DNA of 64,000 nt from Chrysomallon squamiferum (GCA_012295275.1 CM022672.1:28835472-28899471); one strand, 5' to 3'. Counted from the first letter of the stretch, positions 47,735 to 61,232 are shown. Made by a program: numbers and translations. Notes: a model not told the origin generated them from the letters alone.

Positions 47735-48586
47735 ATATTGTATTTTTAACATAAAGAAATGTATCTAACTTTGACACTTAATTTTTAGTAGGCATATATA
47801 ATTATTTGTAGTTTTACATAAAATTCTTTTTATGATTCAACATTTATGTCTAAGTGAAATGAAATTGTTTCCTAACAGCCTGTTACAAGTTAAAAAAAAT
47901 GAATTAACCCTTCTGACACAGAGTAGCAGAGCAAGTCATATATTTTTCAAAATGCTTGTCATTTCAGCTAATTGCTGAATGTATGTGTATGATAGTATCT
48001 GTTCTAATGGGAAGAAGAATAATGCTCAGAAATAAATTTTGTTTTGATTTTTCTACAGTTGTTTTTAAAATTGCCTTGTTTCTATGCAGTTTCTATATTG
48101 TGCTATTCATCACTGTTACTAGTGTAAGTGGTAAGTATGAATAATTGGGTTTATTGGTTATTCCTCAGAATTGTATTATCAAATATTTACTTGGCCATAT
48201 TTATAAATTTATTTATAGTCTTGGTATGTAGATATATGCCTTAGTTCACTGGAGTTTTCTATATAAAAAGAAATTGTGCAGTAATTCTTACAGCAGAAGC
48301 AACAGCAGCAGAAGAAAATAAACAAACAGTAAATGTTGCATTGTTTAATTCAATAGATTTGCAAAGCTGTCTCTGTTTAAATAAGTTCCCTGTAATTATG
48401 GACACAATCACTGAGAAACAGACTATTTCACATTTAAACCCAATCTTATTACAGACACAGTTACACTTGTTTTATTTACATTATTTTCTCTTGTTGGAAT
48501 GAGAAATACAAACAAGAATTCAACTTCTTGATGCAGCTTTTATCTCCAACCTCAGAAATGTATAGACGTCATTTTTTGTTTTCTAG
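47735..48586. other. Gap between array exons 15 and 16
   Basis: AT-rich. The frame at 47956-48144 is hydrophobic but has no supporting features. A stretch of CAGCAG/CAGAAG repeats sits at 48291-48316, with AATAAA at 48317-48322. Confidence 0.45.
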
Positions 48587-49009
48587 GATTCCAAATCGAC
48601 TTCATTTATTTCATCAGAAGACTCGTTCCAATGGCACAGGCAAAATGGACAACCTAACATGCTGGGCAGTACCTTGGATCAAGATTTAGTAGCAGACTAT
48701 CATACTAATAATGATCCCTGTCTGTCAGGATCGAGTGTAATGTTTTCTTGTGATGAGTGCCCTTATAAAAGTAAATACAAACATGCTGTAAAAAGACATA
48801 AGCGAATTCACACTGGAGCCTTCTTTCAGTGTCACCTGTGTACAAATCATTACTCTGCAAGATATGAGCTCCATCTGCATCTGAAAATACACAGTGGAGA
48901 ACTAGTGTGCAGACATTGTTTTAAACAGATCACTTCACTCAACATGTGGCATGAACACGAACGCTTTCACAAACTTAATAAAAACAGGAGTCAGCAAGCA
49001 ACTTGCTGA
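48587..49009 (+). CDS. Array exon 16: divergent three-finger exon
   Basis: The acceptor TTTTTTGTTTTCTAG opens GAT TCC AAA in phase 0; 140 residues to TGA, with a long Ser/Asp-rich linker (about 50 residues). Fingers C55-C58-H71-H75, C82-C85-H98-H102, C108-C111-H124-H128. Finger 3 (CRHCFKQITSLNMWHEHERFH) departs from the array consensus, and HSGELVC replaces HAGLLKC. AATAAA at 49081-49086. Confidence 0.87.
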   Translation, partial: DSKSTSFISSEDSFQWHRQNGQPNMLGSTLDQDLVADYHTNNDPCLSGSSVMFSCDECPYKSKYKHAVKRHKRIHTGAFFQCHLCTNHYSARYELHLHLKIHSGELVCRHCFKQITSLNMWHEHERFHKLNKNRSQQATC

Positions 49010-49108
49010 ACATACCTCAGTGACTACAGAAAGTTTTCTTATTAACTGAGTGAAACTAAAACTAGCAACATTCCATTGCAAATAAAGTTTAGTTAACCTG
49101 ATGAACGG

Positions 49109-49197
49109 TACTGAAATATTGTACTTTGTTATTTTAAAAAGGAACCTGTGAGAAGAATACTAAAATATTGTACTTTTAATATTTTAAAAAGGAACAC
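49109..49197. repeat. Two near-identical tandem segments
   Basis: TACTGAAATATTGTACTTTG..TATTTTAAAAAGGAAC at 49109-49145 recurs with small changes at 49160-49197, just past exon 16's AATAAA. Confidence 0.7.
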
Positions 49198-50502
49198 AAT
49201 AGTAACATCTTCATTATTCTTTGACATTCTTACTGGATATTTTTTTTCCCCCTTTTTTCAACCATCTTTTATTTTCAACACTGCTGTTAATAATTTCATG
49301 TTGATGAAGATGTATGAGACTGAGATAAAGAGAGCAGCATGTTGACATTATTATTATTGCATTAAATATTGCACATACTATTCAGGAATTTTTTTTCTTT
49401 TTCACTACTTCAATTATTTATTAATACATCAATAAAAAGATATTTAAAAAAAAAAATAATAATAATAATAATATTAACATCTACTTGAAACACCTACATT
49501 CTTGTATAAATGTAAGTAAAACAATAATTGGGTTTTTCCTTTTTATTCTAATAATGTCTTTTGATTTTTCATTTTTAATTAAGTATTATTTAATTGCATA
49601 CATAGTTGACTGTGTGATTTAAATATATTTTTCTTCAATTCTACTTTTTTTTTAAAATTACATTTTCTAATTAAGAAATGATTTAACAGTCATTTACTTG
49701 TTTCTGATGTAAAGCCAAATTTGATGTTATTTATTCTTTAACAACTAGCTTTCCCAGCAGACAGAGGTGCTTAAACAAAGTAGACAAATCTGTAAATCTT
49801 TTACTAAAATTTTTATTATTATTATTATTATTATTATTTTTTTTTCAAATCTGACACAAAATGTAGGAAAGGTAAACCTGATTTCATGAAATTTTTTTTT
49901 TATTATAAATGTTTTAATTATTTTCTTTACTTTTGCTAATCCAAGAATTGGATTTATGCCTGGTGGGGTTTTTGTCCTCAGGATATTTTTTCAGTGGTGA
50001 TTTTTGTATCTATTCCAATTTCAGATGTATTTTATGGTTTTTCATTTCATAAAAAAAATAAAAAGAATTGCTTTCTTTCTGACTTATGATTTGTAACTTT
50101 GTTTCCTTTTCACTGGCAGTGTTAAAAGGTTTTATATTTGTAGAGCACAAATGATTTCATATTTTTCTTTCTTTTTAATTTTAAATTTATATTCTTAATA
50201 TTTGTAGTTGTTTAATTTTTAAATTAATTTTGTATTTATTTATTATATATTTTTTAAATATCACATTGAATTTCATTATGTTACATACAGTTACCAGTGC
50301 ATTCGTTATTTATTTATTTATAAATCAACTTTTTGTGCTGTTGGTTACAGATAATAATAAAACAGTTTCCCAATCATAAAATGTAGTTTACATTATAACA
50401 TACTTCATGAGAATTGGCAAACTAAACATAGTAGAAAATAAAAAGTGAACAATTAATCATTTGCTGTTTACAATACAATAACTCTTCTTGTTTGGGTTTC
50501 AG
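49198..50502. other. Gap between array exons 16 and 17
   Basis: AT-rich with an (AAT)n tract at 49457-49473 and a (TTA)n tract at 49816-49839. Positions 50142-50310 resemble 52022-52185 in the same orientation (TGATTT.ATATTTTTCTTT and AATTTTGTATTTATTTATT). Confidence 0.5.
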
Positions 50503-50952
50503 GACAGTGAGAAATCCAATCCATCATTTGATATGACGCAAATGTACAGTGTAAGCAATATTAATGTCATCCACAGAGAGAACGATGGAGGCAATAGTTA
50601 CCCTGTCATGGACAGGAATACCCTCACTAAAATGAAAAAAAAGCCAGTTTCATCTCCTCGCAGGTATGAAAGATGTTTAAACTGCGGCAGAACATTTGTT
50701 TTTAGAAAATTCCTGATACAGCACATTGAGGAATGTCTGGCAGGAATAACACAGCAACTTCCTTTGTTATCATGTGACCAGTGTGAAGCTACTTTCACAG
50801 AACAGAATACACTGGATAACCACAAACGTGGCCAGCATGGAGGAAAGTTGTACAGATGTGTATGTGGAGAAACATACAGGTGGAGATCGTCTTTGCGATA
50901 TCATATGAAATCTTTCAAGTGTAGAGCTTCTTTAGTGAGACAAGATCAATGA
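50503..50952 (+). CDS. Array exon 17: divergent C2HC / C2H2 / CxC-type fingers
   Basis: The acceptor TTGTTTGGGTTTCAG opens GAC AGT GAG in phase 0; 149 residues to TGA. Linker of about 55 residues with basic end (KMKKKPVSSPRR). Finger 1 C58-C61-H74-C78 is C2HC; finger 2 C91-C94-H107-H112 is C2H2; finger 3 C119-x-C121-H134-C140 has only one residue between its cysteines. The array's HAGLL linker is absent and finger 1 to 2 spacing is longer. The mix of an atypical and a standard finger recalls lola isoform ends. AATAAA at 51318-51323. Confidence 0.86.
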   Translation, partial: DSEKSNPSFDMTQMYSVSNINVIHRENDGGNSYPVMDRNTLTKMKKKPVSSPRRYERCLNCGRTFVFRKFLIQHIEECLAGITQQLPLLSCDQCEATFTEQNTLDNHKRGQHGGKLYRCVCGETYRWRSSLRYHMKSFKCRASLVRQDQ

Positions 50953-52841
50953 CTAAGAATTAATGAAAATTAATTGCTTTAACAAGCAGATTTTAATACA
51001 AACATCATTTGCTTCTTACAGAAAACGTACTGAAATAAGAATTATTATTTGTAAGTAGAAAATATGTGAAAATGTTTAGAATGGTGAATAGCAGCTGTAA
51101 TTCTTGTTGTCTTGCAGTTTCCATCAGATATTTTACTTGCATTTATTTCAGTGAAATTGACTATATTCTGTGAATGATGTGTAGTATGTGTTTTATGTTC
51201 AAACTGATAAAACACAACACAATTTACATAATTAACTGTATCTTTACAAACCAACTTTTCTTTGTCTAAATGTGTTTTTAATTTACCTGTACAGAAACCT
51301 TGCTTTTGTTTCATTACAATAAAATATGGGAAGATGATTAATTTGTTATTTTGTCTGTCTTTTTAAAACAATATTTGTTACTAGGATTAGAAACTTCCAG
51401 AAAGTTGTGAACAGTTTCCGTTTCTTGGATTTAAACAATAAGGTCATTTTATTCATTAAATTTGCAGTGTTAACAAAATGTCAGTGAAAATTATGGTTAA
51501 AATAAATCCCATTCAATTTTCATAAGTTGACATCCAGTTAATTTGATTTATTTTGACACTACAACATTCTCTAACAATACATTACATTATTATTATACTC
51601 ATATCAATCTCAGACATAGGTTAGTTTTATTTGTTTTGAGTCTATCACATTCTATAACATTTACAACATTTACATTATTATTATTATTATCATTATTTAT
51701 GGTCATTTAATAACAGTGTACAACATTCCCAAAACTGAATTTTTCATCATTATTTTTTTTACATAATTAATTTTACCAAAAAAAAAAAAAAAAAAAAAAA
51801 GTGTTTTTAATAATTATAAAAAAGAGACCACTAAAGAAAAGGAAAATGTTATTTAAAAGAAAGTAAAAATAATAATAAAAATAAATAAATAAATAAAATA
51901 AATAGAAATAAATGCTTTGTTTTTCAGAAAGTGGACATAACCTTGAAAGTAAGATGGATTATTTCCTTACTGAATAAAACTAATCATCTCATGATAAGTG
52001 ATAAACAGTTTTACAGAGATTATAAATGATTTTATATTTTTCTTTATTTTTAATTTTATGTAGTTAATATTTGAATATGTTTTATTTTAAAATTTAATTT
52101 TGTATTTATTTATTTTAACTTTTTGAAATGACACATTAAATTTCATTATTTCATATATAATTACATCTGTTTGTGATATTGCCTGCTTATTAATTGCTGT
52201 AACATATCAAGTGAAATATTACAGCTGGTTCTGCAAATAATGTTTAATGATAAACATTTATTATAAAGTTTCAACAAAATATTAAATTTGTTAATAAAAC
52301 AAAATCTGATAATCAACTAATAGCCATTAATATTAAAATTTTTGACATGTTGTTATAAAAATGTTCAGTATTCATACCAGAGGAATAGTCAGGTATAGCT
52401 GTGACAAGTAATGTGTGCTTTGAAAAATCACACAGAAACATACAATGAGATTTTGTAATGGAGGAACAATGAAGCACAGAAGACACATTTCTATTACACT
52501 TGTGGATTGCTTTTCATTAACAGTTTAAAAAAATAAAATAAATAAAATACAAAAATAATAATGAAAAAAAAAAGACAAAAACAATCACTGTGTAAGTCAC
52601 AGAAAAATAGAGGGCATGTTTTTTAAATCAGTGAACTTATAAATGAATTGTCTTTAGAATATTGTTGCATTTAAATGAATCATCTAACAAAAATGTTATT
52701 GATTTAAAAAATATAATAAAAAGTTCTCTCATGTACATGACATACCTCATTTGAATTTTAAATATTATTGTTTTCTTTCTTCAAAAAAAAGAAGAAAAAA
52801 ATTGAGTTTAGTTTATTATTAAAACGCTAAACAATTTTATA

Positions 52842-52880
<39 letters not shown>

Positions 52881-55025
52881 AGGATACTGCAGTTTGATAT
52901 TATTTTAGTTTGTGAATAAACCATTTTTGTTGTAAATAAAATGCATTAATTTTCAGACTTTCAGATGTTTATTTTTCCAAAAAGAATTTGATCCAGCTGA
53001 TCTGAATATTGTATCAAAAAATGATATGTGTAAAACTTTTAGGATATAAAATACACTATGTATGTGTTATATTCATGGCTATACTAACAGTGATTTTTGT
53101 GACAGAAATTTGCTTCAGATATAAATGGAAAAAAATCATCTGTAAAAACTTGGAAGAAAGTTTAATTTGAAATTATTTTAGCTGCTAAATGAGTTTCCAC
53201 ATATAGTATTAATTGTTGAAGGCAACATTCAAGTTTGGAATTAAAAGTAAGTAAATGACAGAGTATGAGTAACAAAAATCTGCAGTTGTGTGAATAAATG
53301 TCATACAATGTTTTCAGCAGTTGTGTCAGGGTTTTGGTTTTTATAAGAGGGTGTTTGTTTTTTTCTCATGACAGGTCATTTCAGTCTATTCTAATTCATC
53401 TTCATGGGGGGAGTCTGTGGCAAAAGCCGCCCACCCAGGACAAGATCACTTTCACAATATCAGGAAGTAGACAGTTACAGCTACATTTTAACTTTTCTTT
53501 TTCTTTCTTTTATTTTTTTTCCTCTCTATTTTTTTATTTTTTATTAACTATAAAAGAAGTCTGTAAGACTGGTGACTTTAAAAAGTATTCTCCAGTGATT
53601 GAAATGTTTTTCTGGAAACATGAGGTTAAGGGACTACTTCAGTACAGATTACAAGTAATATAATGGGGTGGTATTGTTCAGCAAGATCTTATATCTGCTA
53701 ATATAACTTGCAAAATAACATTTTAATTTTTCATTGTTTATTTAATTATTTTATTATATTTTTCAGTTTTATTAATATTTACATATGTTATACAGCTCCA
53801 AAACATTTTATGTTCCCTTCTTTATTATATTTTATTTCGTTTTAAATTTAATATTTTGGTTTATCTTACTTGTAATGATAATATTAAAAATACCTATATT
53901 CATTGAATTGATTTTGTAAACATTAAACATTTTCTTTCAGTATTTTCTATTTTCTATTATTGATTGATTTATTTATTTTTAAATATATTCTGTATATTAT
54001 TACAGTTGGCAAATTCAGGTTGTTAGATTAAATAATTGCTAAATAATTCATTAAAGTATTTTGAATAAAGTAATTAAAAAATAATTTTATGTTTTCTTTA
54101 TTAACAAGTAAGAATATGGTTCAGGTAACATTTTTAAAATACTGATGACAGCTGTTTGAATATCGCTTAAAGTTATTGTAATCCAGTGGAGAATTAATGT
54201 TTCAGCAAAAAACTGAATCATGCTATACTCTATCACAAGACAAATTAATGTCTGCTGGATACTGTTCTGAACAAGAGCAGAAATGTTATGTATTAAAAGT
54301 GTCTTATAGCATTAACTGTTAACACCTCAAAATTCATTACTGTTGTTGTCGAGTCATTTTGTCTGTTTATTTTACTTTTTTCCTTTCAATTTCTCTTAAT
54401 TTTTGTTTCTTTCTTTGTTGTTTGTTTTGTTTATAATACTTGAATTGATTGTATGATACTGAAAAAAATTGAAATATTATTTGAAGCATATCTGAATTTA
54501 CTGATTTGAACTTTGCAGTTTTGTATATGTAACACATATATTGTTATTCTGAGAAATTTTCTCATGTCAGTTGTTTGGATTTACAGAAATCATAAAGTGG
54601 ATGGTGTTTTTTTTAGTGGTGTAAATCTGTGTTACAGACTTTCAAGTTATTTTGTAATTGGTTTTTTCCATCCAGTTTTAATAAATAATATAACAACAAG
54701 TTAAAAAGATGGATCAATTTGTAGAGTTTTCTTATGGCATTGGAGGGGAAAAAATACAGCTGTTACACTACCCTCTGTGCAATGATTTTATGATTCCACT
54801 TGAAAAGGGTAAAATGGTGTTTGAAATGATCTGTAACATTACAATATGTTATTTGTAACTCATTGCATGAAATAACAACTTGTAAATACAAATCTATAAT
54901 AATATTCATCTGCACTACCACAGGGATACTTTAGACATATCTATACCTTTACAAATTTATCACATAATACTGTAAGGTTAACAGCATAATAAAAAGTTTA
55001 TGAAATGAGTATGACTATTTTTCAG
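50953..55025. other. 4 kb intron before the last cassette
   Basis: AT-rich: A-run at 51779-51800, (ATT)n at 52846-52879, and the second copy of the diverged repeat at 52022-52185. The frame at 53298-53663 includes TGDFKKYSPVIEMFFWKHEVKGLLQY, which faintly recalls an array finger but lacks the cysteines, so it is not called. No other coding signal. Confidence 0.5.
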
Positions 55026-55224
55026 AATGAAATGCAAGACGGTAGTTTCATGAAAATAACTTTTAATGATGATGATGATGACAATGATGGTGAATACAGT
55101 TGTGGAAAAAAAAAGGATGATGCTGATGATGATGACAGTGAGGAAATGCCACAAAGTCCCATTGCAGAGAAGAGGGTAGATCACACAGATGATTTAAATA
55201 CTGAAACAGATTCAAACATGACAT
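55026..55224 (+). CDS. Last cassette, exon a: Asp-rich
   Basis: The acceptor TGACTATTTTTCAG opens AAT GAA ATG in phase 0, so it can follow gene B exon 2. It codes for 66 residues plus one base, ending at donor ACAT|GTAAGA. The content is acidic: two Asp runs (NDDDDDND, ADDDDSEE) around GKKK. This is the only array unit that begins with a non-terminal exon. The read-through frame ends at 55250, so failure to splice would give an acidic, finger-less isoform. Confidence 0.7.
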
Positions 55225-55657
55225 GTAAGAAACATTTTTGTTGTCACTAATTCAGTGTTTATATTTCCAACATATTTCAGAGTAATAATGCAAACAGAGA
55301 AGAAAAAGAAAAAATAAGAAAAAAAGAAAATGAACAACAAATTCTATTGAAACAAATGGCTAGCATATCTGACTCATCAAAAGTACAATTTGTTTTTGTT
55401 GTTTCAGTTAATGAATCAAGATGATAGGAAATATGTTATGTGTCAAATCACCAAACAATTCTAAAATTTTAATCTAACCTCTAAGATTTCAATGTGACTT
55501 GGTATTATGGTAGGAGAAAGTAATACAACCAAATTAATTTTAAAATGAGTAATTAAAAAAAAAAAATATTATTATGATTTGTATTTACCTTTTTCTTGAT
55601 AGTGTTCACAAGTTCTGTTTATCTGAAAACATTTAGAATTTGATGTTTTTAATTCAG

Positions 55658-55765
55658 ATACAAATGTGGATCGACTAGGAGTGACACATGTGTACGAGAG
55701 AGATGTTGAAACAGTTTACATACCTCCATCTTTAGAAGAAGGCTCTCCAGAACCAGAGACTACAG
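55658..55765 (+). CDS. Last cassette, exon b
   Basis: The acceptor TTTTTAATTCAG enters in phase 1 (T|AT = Tyr) and reads TNVDRLGVTHVYERDVE, IPPSLEEGSPEPETT, leaving at G|GTAGGT in phase 1. It is 108 bases long and joins exon a and exon c in frame. It is the structural counterpart of the candidate gene A exon at 8489-8391. No recognised domain; acidic and proline-rich. Confidence 0.65.
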
Positions 55766-56060
55766 GTAGGTTAGCTTTTTAAATGATTAGTAATTAGTAA
55801 TTACAGTTTCATAAAAAGTAGCTATTCTGTTTTGAAGCACATTTGATGGAATTATTTTAAATATTTAAACCAGAGAGAAATAACACTTTTTAAGGTTTTT
55901 GTTTTAAAATAAGTGTATGTGTATGTGTGTGTAATATTTTTTTGCTTTTTTTTTGCAACTTGCTTTGCTTTATAGTATAAATACAAATCTGTGTGAGAGA
56001 ATAAGTAAAAATTTTAGCTATGTGTGTGTGAGTGTGTTATTATTATTTTTTTTTCTACAG

Positions 56061-56887
56061 ATCCAGGAATACAGCTGAGTAAATGTCCTCAATGTGAGAA
56101 AACATTTGCACGTAAAGACAGCTTGAAGCGACATCTACGCAGTCACATCGGTGCAATGTCTTACTGTGAGGCATGTAATCGCCAGTTCTGGACAGCAGCA
56201 GAGCTGCGCAGTCACATCGCAGTGAAACACCAGGGAGAACGTTTTATCTGCAACATCTGCAGTCGACAGTACCAGACAAAATATGGTCTGAAACTTCACA
56301 TTGATGAACATAATAAGACATACAGATTTGTCTGCTCATACTGCAATAAAGGATTTAATTATCGGTCACAGTATGAGGGTCACATGCATGGGCATGAGGG
56401 ACTGAAACCTTTTAAATGTACAAAATGTAACAAGTCCTATTCCCAGTCTAGTCATCTTTCTCTTCACAAGAAAGTTTGTGGTTTGCTAGGAAAGAAATTT
56501 GCTTGTCCTCAGTGTGGCAAAACTTTTAAACTACCAAAGTACCTAAAGGAGCACCAAAAAATACACAGTGAACCCAGCAAATTAACATGTCCAGTGTGCG
56601 GAGTTATCTTATCATGTGGAGGAGCTCTTCACAATCACATAACTAGACAACATCCTGAAGAACCCAGAGTACCAAAACCTAGAGGACCAAAAGTAAACCC
56701 AATGGAGCCAATTGTTAAAGCTGATGAACCAAAAATAAACCCTACAAAATTAAAAATCAATCATGATCATTTAAAAATACATGAAGAACCAGAAACAAAT
56801 GTAAATAAATTAAAAGTAGAATTGGATACAGCAGATGAAAACATCTCAGAAATGAAAATAAAAACTGAACCTCCTGATGATGATTAG
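56061..56887 (+). CDS. Last cassette, exon c: seven C2H2 fingers and acidic tail
   Basis: The acceptor TTTTTTTTCTACAG enters in phase 1 (G|AT = Asp), then PGIQLSKCPQC. Seven fingers follow: KCPQCEKTF..HLRSH, YCEACNRQF..HIAVKH, FICNICSRQY..HIDEH, FVCSYCNKGF..HMHGH, KCTKCNKSY..HKKVC (C2HC), ACPQCGKTF..HQKIH, TCPVCGVIL..HITRQH. The tail repeats Pro/Lys/Asn-rich phrases (VPKPRGPKVNP, EPKINPTKLKIN) and ends MKIKTEPPDDD. IKTE followed by acidic residues is an acidic-extended sumoylation consensus. With exons a and b it would give the longest isoform of gene B. AATAAA at 56984-56989. The gene A copy at 7130-7577 is decayed. Confidence 0.85.
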
Positions 56888-57012
56888 GTTTCTGTATGAA
56901 ATCATGAAAACTTTAGTTATTGTTAACCTGGATAACCTTTTTAATACTTCTAGAGTAGAAATATGTTTGAATTTATGTAAACAAATAAAGAAACAATAGT
57001 TTTAGTGTAAAT

Positions 57013-57300
57013 TTATTCATTGACAATTAGTATGAAGAAAGCTAAAGAAATAAACCTGTAGTCAGAAAAGTTGGAACTCCAAGGATTGATATTAGTGTTT
57101 TTAACATCTAGAGATATAGCTAATTTTAAATCTAGCTTTTCATGTATTGTTTCTAATTGTTTCTCTTTTTTTGCTATTTCTTCAGAGGCAGGTGTTATAT
57201 CATAATATGTCAGCTTTGTCAAACAGTTCGTGGTTTACAGCTTTATCTCCATCCTGTTCACAACCATGCAGACATAACTTTACATTCTTTCTTTTTTTTA
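57013..57300 (-). pseudogene. Unidentified coding-like minus-strand stretch
   Basis: A minus-strand frame reads LTYYDITPASEEIAKKEKQL then ETIHEKLDLKLAISLDV, with a hydrophobic end and an AATAAA overlapping the stop. Just upstream, after a TGTGAACAG acceptor-like site, another frame reads DGDKAVNHELFDKADIL. The two would join only with a frameshift. It could be the last exon of an unseen gene or a decayed one. I do not recognise it. Confidence 0.2.
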
Positions 57301-58218
57301 ATTATTTTTTATAAATTTTCTTGAATATCAAAGTCATAGTTATAAGAAAAAAGAATAAAATATGCAATTTGATGTGTTCTACAATTTATTTAATTACAGC
57401 TATATTTTGTAGGATTGAACCTAATTGATTAAACCTATTGGTTATTTCACCATCATTCAGTACCAGAGGCCGGTCTATCAAAAAAATGCCAGGTTTCCAC
57501 ACAAGACATTTGAATAATGAACAGATTTTTATAATAAATACAATTTATGTAAGAAAAAACCCTGCCCATGAAGTAAAATTGGTATACATTCTGTAACAAA
57601 TTTTTTCCAATTCTATAATGTATTAAGGTATGCATTCTGTGTCAGTAAATAGAAAGACATGGTGTACTCACTTGGTTTGTGCTTCGTTTGCAGATCAAAC
57701 CTCTTCAATGGAAATCTTAACCTTTTTTACCCAAACCTGTTCTACATGACTGGCATGTAGCTTATTAAACACACATATATATTTGTAATAATGATTAAAA
57801 GATATAAAAAAGTAAATGTTGAACCATATATTAAACTATTTTCAGTTGTTTGCATTATGGATTAAAATAATGATTTTGCAATGTAAGGGAATAATGTTTG
57901 AAATATTACACTGTGTATGTATGTCTGGTGGTGGTATTCTGTATTATTAAATTACATAAGACAATTTTATTATTATACCATATTTATATAGCAACATTTT
58001 CATATACAAACGTAAACATAATGGTGGTAAGAATAAATAAGTCACATTTAAAAATTGCATAAGATAATTAATAGACTAGCTCGAACATTTTAAAATTAAG
58101 AAAACATAACTATTTATCAGCAAAGTGCATATGAAAGAAATAGGTCTTTACAGTGTTTTAAATGTAGTTGTTGTTTCAGCCTCCCTTGTGTTACTTGGGA
58201 TATGCCAGAATTTGCAAA

Positions 58219-58258
<40 letters not shown>

Positions 58259-61232
58259 CTTCCTATGTATTTTTATTTTTAAAAATGTATAGAAAAAAAA
58301 ATAATAATGTTATTTTGTTTTCTAAATTTATATACTTTATTGTTATGTGTACTAGATCATTAATGTTTTTTTTGGGGGGTAAACTAATATTTTTGTAAGA
58401 TATAAAAAGAATTAAAGTTATGAATTATTGGATAAGACATTAGTTGCAAATTAATTTGATTTTTTAAAAATGTAACTTGAAATTAGAAAAATTTAAATGT
58501 ATATTTTGAAAATATTTCTTTTGTCTTGTTTGTAATTTATCTGAGATCCAAACTGAAGTTATTTATATTTTTTCATGATATATCTCTATCTTCTAAATGT
58601 ATATAATGTGTGTACTGAAGTAATTCAGATTGGTTTTTCTTTCTCAACTGATATTACCACTGCAATAAAATTTTGGTTTGTTCTATAGATAGTATATAAT
58701 GATAATTTATTGGAATCTCTTTTATATATTATATTCATAATTTAATTACCTTAAAATAGAATCAACAATTGATGTACCTTAATTTGTAATTATCTTTATG
58801 AAATAAAATACATAGTACTTTACTTGTTGATATTATATCATTGAAATTATCTTTGCACATTCACACTGAACTGTTTGTCAACAGCCACAGATAACTGATG
58901 TGAATAATCACACAAAACAGTTTTGTTTGGTTATTTTTTATATTTCTTACTATTCATCTGAATGCAATCTTCATTAAAAAATTAATAAATTTTTTCATTC
59001 CATTTCAGGAATTTGTAAAAATTGTGTCCCCCATTTATTTATAAGCCTACTTATATTCATTTGACATTATCTCTGTGAACAATAAGATTATATGTACAAT
59101 AAAAAAGCATGCCACGTGTCTTCATTAAAAAAAAAAAAAAAAAAAAAAAAATGGTTTTCTTAAATTTAAATAACATTACCCAATCTCTATTTTTGCATAT
59201 TTGGCCTACATGTTAGAGTAACAAAAAATACAACAGTGAGAAAGAACTTTTGTCACAGATGGTATTGTAAATAGTTCAAAGGAGTCTGTGGCAGGCATAT
59301 CAAATGTTACAAAAATACAGATTTCAAGCCATTGCAAATTTTTTAACAAGTTTGCCAAATCCATTCTTTTTGAAAGAAAAACATCAAGTTTTGTTTTTGT
59401 TTTTGTTTTGTATATTGTTGAACATTTTCATTGAAAAAAGTTGTCAAATAGATCAATCACTTTAAATGAGAAAAACATCCAGATAACATTACCTGTTACA
59501 TTTATTTCAAATTTAAAAGGTATAACAAGCACATCTACACCAATCATATATTTATTAAAAATTCAAAAACAATGTCTTAAAGTTCCACATTAAGTAAACC
59601 AAATTCAGAGTCTAGGTGTCTGCATGTTAGGTCAACATAATATGATTAATTAATTAGGGCTACTATCAGTTGTTCCATCATCTTTAACTGTGATGTTTCT
59701 AAATCATCTCAAAATTTTATTTTCAGATTGTTCACAACATCTTGGAGGCATTTTCTGTTTGAAGCTGTTTGTTCTATTAAATCAGCATCATACCTAGCCT
59801 ACTGTCTTGTGTACACCATCTTTAGTTAAAATGACACATTTATAAAGTCATAGCAGCTGCTTATAATGTGTTTATTGTTGTGTAGAAATGAATGGCATCA
59901 TTAAACCTGATTTTATCATAAATTATTGGGTATGATGCCAATTTTTTTTATTAACTTTACTAAGTGTATCATATAGATAATCTTTCAACAAACTACTTGA
60001 GGAATATTACAAAATGACAATATGGACCTCTTATCACATAATTCAACAGTATTTTTATCCTTGATATCAAACACATGCAATATTTGCTTTAGTCAGATTA
60101 TTTTTTAGATTTCCAGGAGAAGGTTTGTTTTTGTCATGGTGTACATAATCCTGTTCTAGCTCATCTTTTAGAATTTAAATACATTTGAAATTTTTATTAA
60201 AAACAACAATAATAATAATAATAAATAAACTTTAAAAAAACTCTTTTGTTTGTATATTTTAAAGGCCGATATCATAACTGAGTCTAATTTATAAGCTGGT
60301 TTTTTTGCAGTTAATAAATATCAGTATTATATCTACAGTTTCCCTTTCATTATGTTTGAAATTAGGAGTTTTGTTGGATTAAAATTGCCACAGTAAATTC
60401 CTTTTTTTAGATATTTCCATAAGTTTGGTATCATATTTAAAAACTTTAGTAAAGCTCATTCCAACAGTTTAGGATGAACTTACATGATTTTTGAAAGATC
60501 AAATTGGGGTTACCTAATTAGTAATTTATCATTTTTTTAAATAAAATTTAAAATAATAAGTAGTAACTAATATTAATGCAATATGTTAAAAAAAACATGT
60601 TAGTTACTTTTAAAATTAATTCCCGTACAAGTTATTTTAATTAAAAAAAGAAAAAAAGAAAGAAAGTTAGTAACACGCCTGCAGAATCTAGCATTAAATT
60701 ACTTCTTACATAAATTATAATGGTGGTGTGAGACCGCTGAAAACTCAGTAGTGAAGGGAACTAACTCTAACTAAAATGATATTCTGACGCAAGCCAGTCT
60801 ATTTGTGTCTTGTCGTTTCCGCAAGTGTGTTTGTCTATTTTATTTTATAATTTAGTTTTGATTGATGTATTTAATGTGTAAAACTATTTTATAATAGTTC
60901 ATCATAGTTTTCTTTATATTCACATTCAAATTTATAATATAAATTATAATCTGAAAATATTTATGAACGTTCCACTATGTATCTATTCAGTATTCGCATT
61001 TCAGTGATTATATTATCATGTATAATACATCTATATCAGTATCAGTATTAGTATATGTATAATAATAATGATAATGTGTCAAAGAACAGACACATTATTA
61101 TTATAATACTGCAGTCGTCCGTCTATATAACTTTTAAAAGTAATAGATTTTTGAGATCACTGATCTTTCAAAACAATAATAAAATATTTATTATTGTTTC
61201 TTATTGTATTTTCCATTTTATTCAGTTCCGAG
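57301..61232. other. Intergenic DNA between gene B and PRELID1
   Basis: Poly-T (58221-58252) and poly-A (59127-59151) runs. Position 60754-60770 carries AAGGGAACTAACTCTAA, another dispersed-motif copy. A somewhat CpG-richer patch at 60780-60830 (TTCTGACGCAAG, GTCGTTTCCGCAAG) may be the PRELID1 promoter, and TTTTATTCAG before 61226 may be an acceptor in its 5' UTR. No other gene seen. Confidence 0.45.

Noticed and set aside
47956-48144. Small membrane protein
   Set aside because: Hydrophobic because AT-rich; no conserved motif or gene context.
53298-53663. Another relict array exon (TGDFKKYSPVIEMFFWKHEVKG)
   Set aside because: Only a loose resemblance to TGDFF.C and H.KG; no cysteine pair and no acceptor in the right place.
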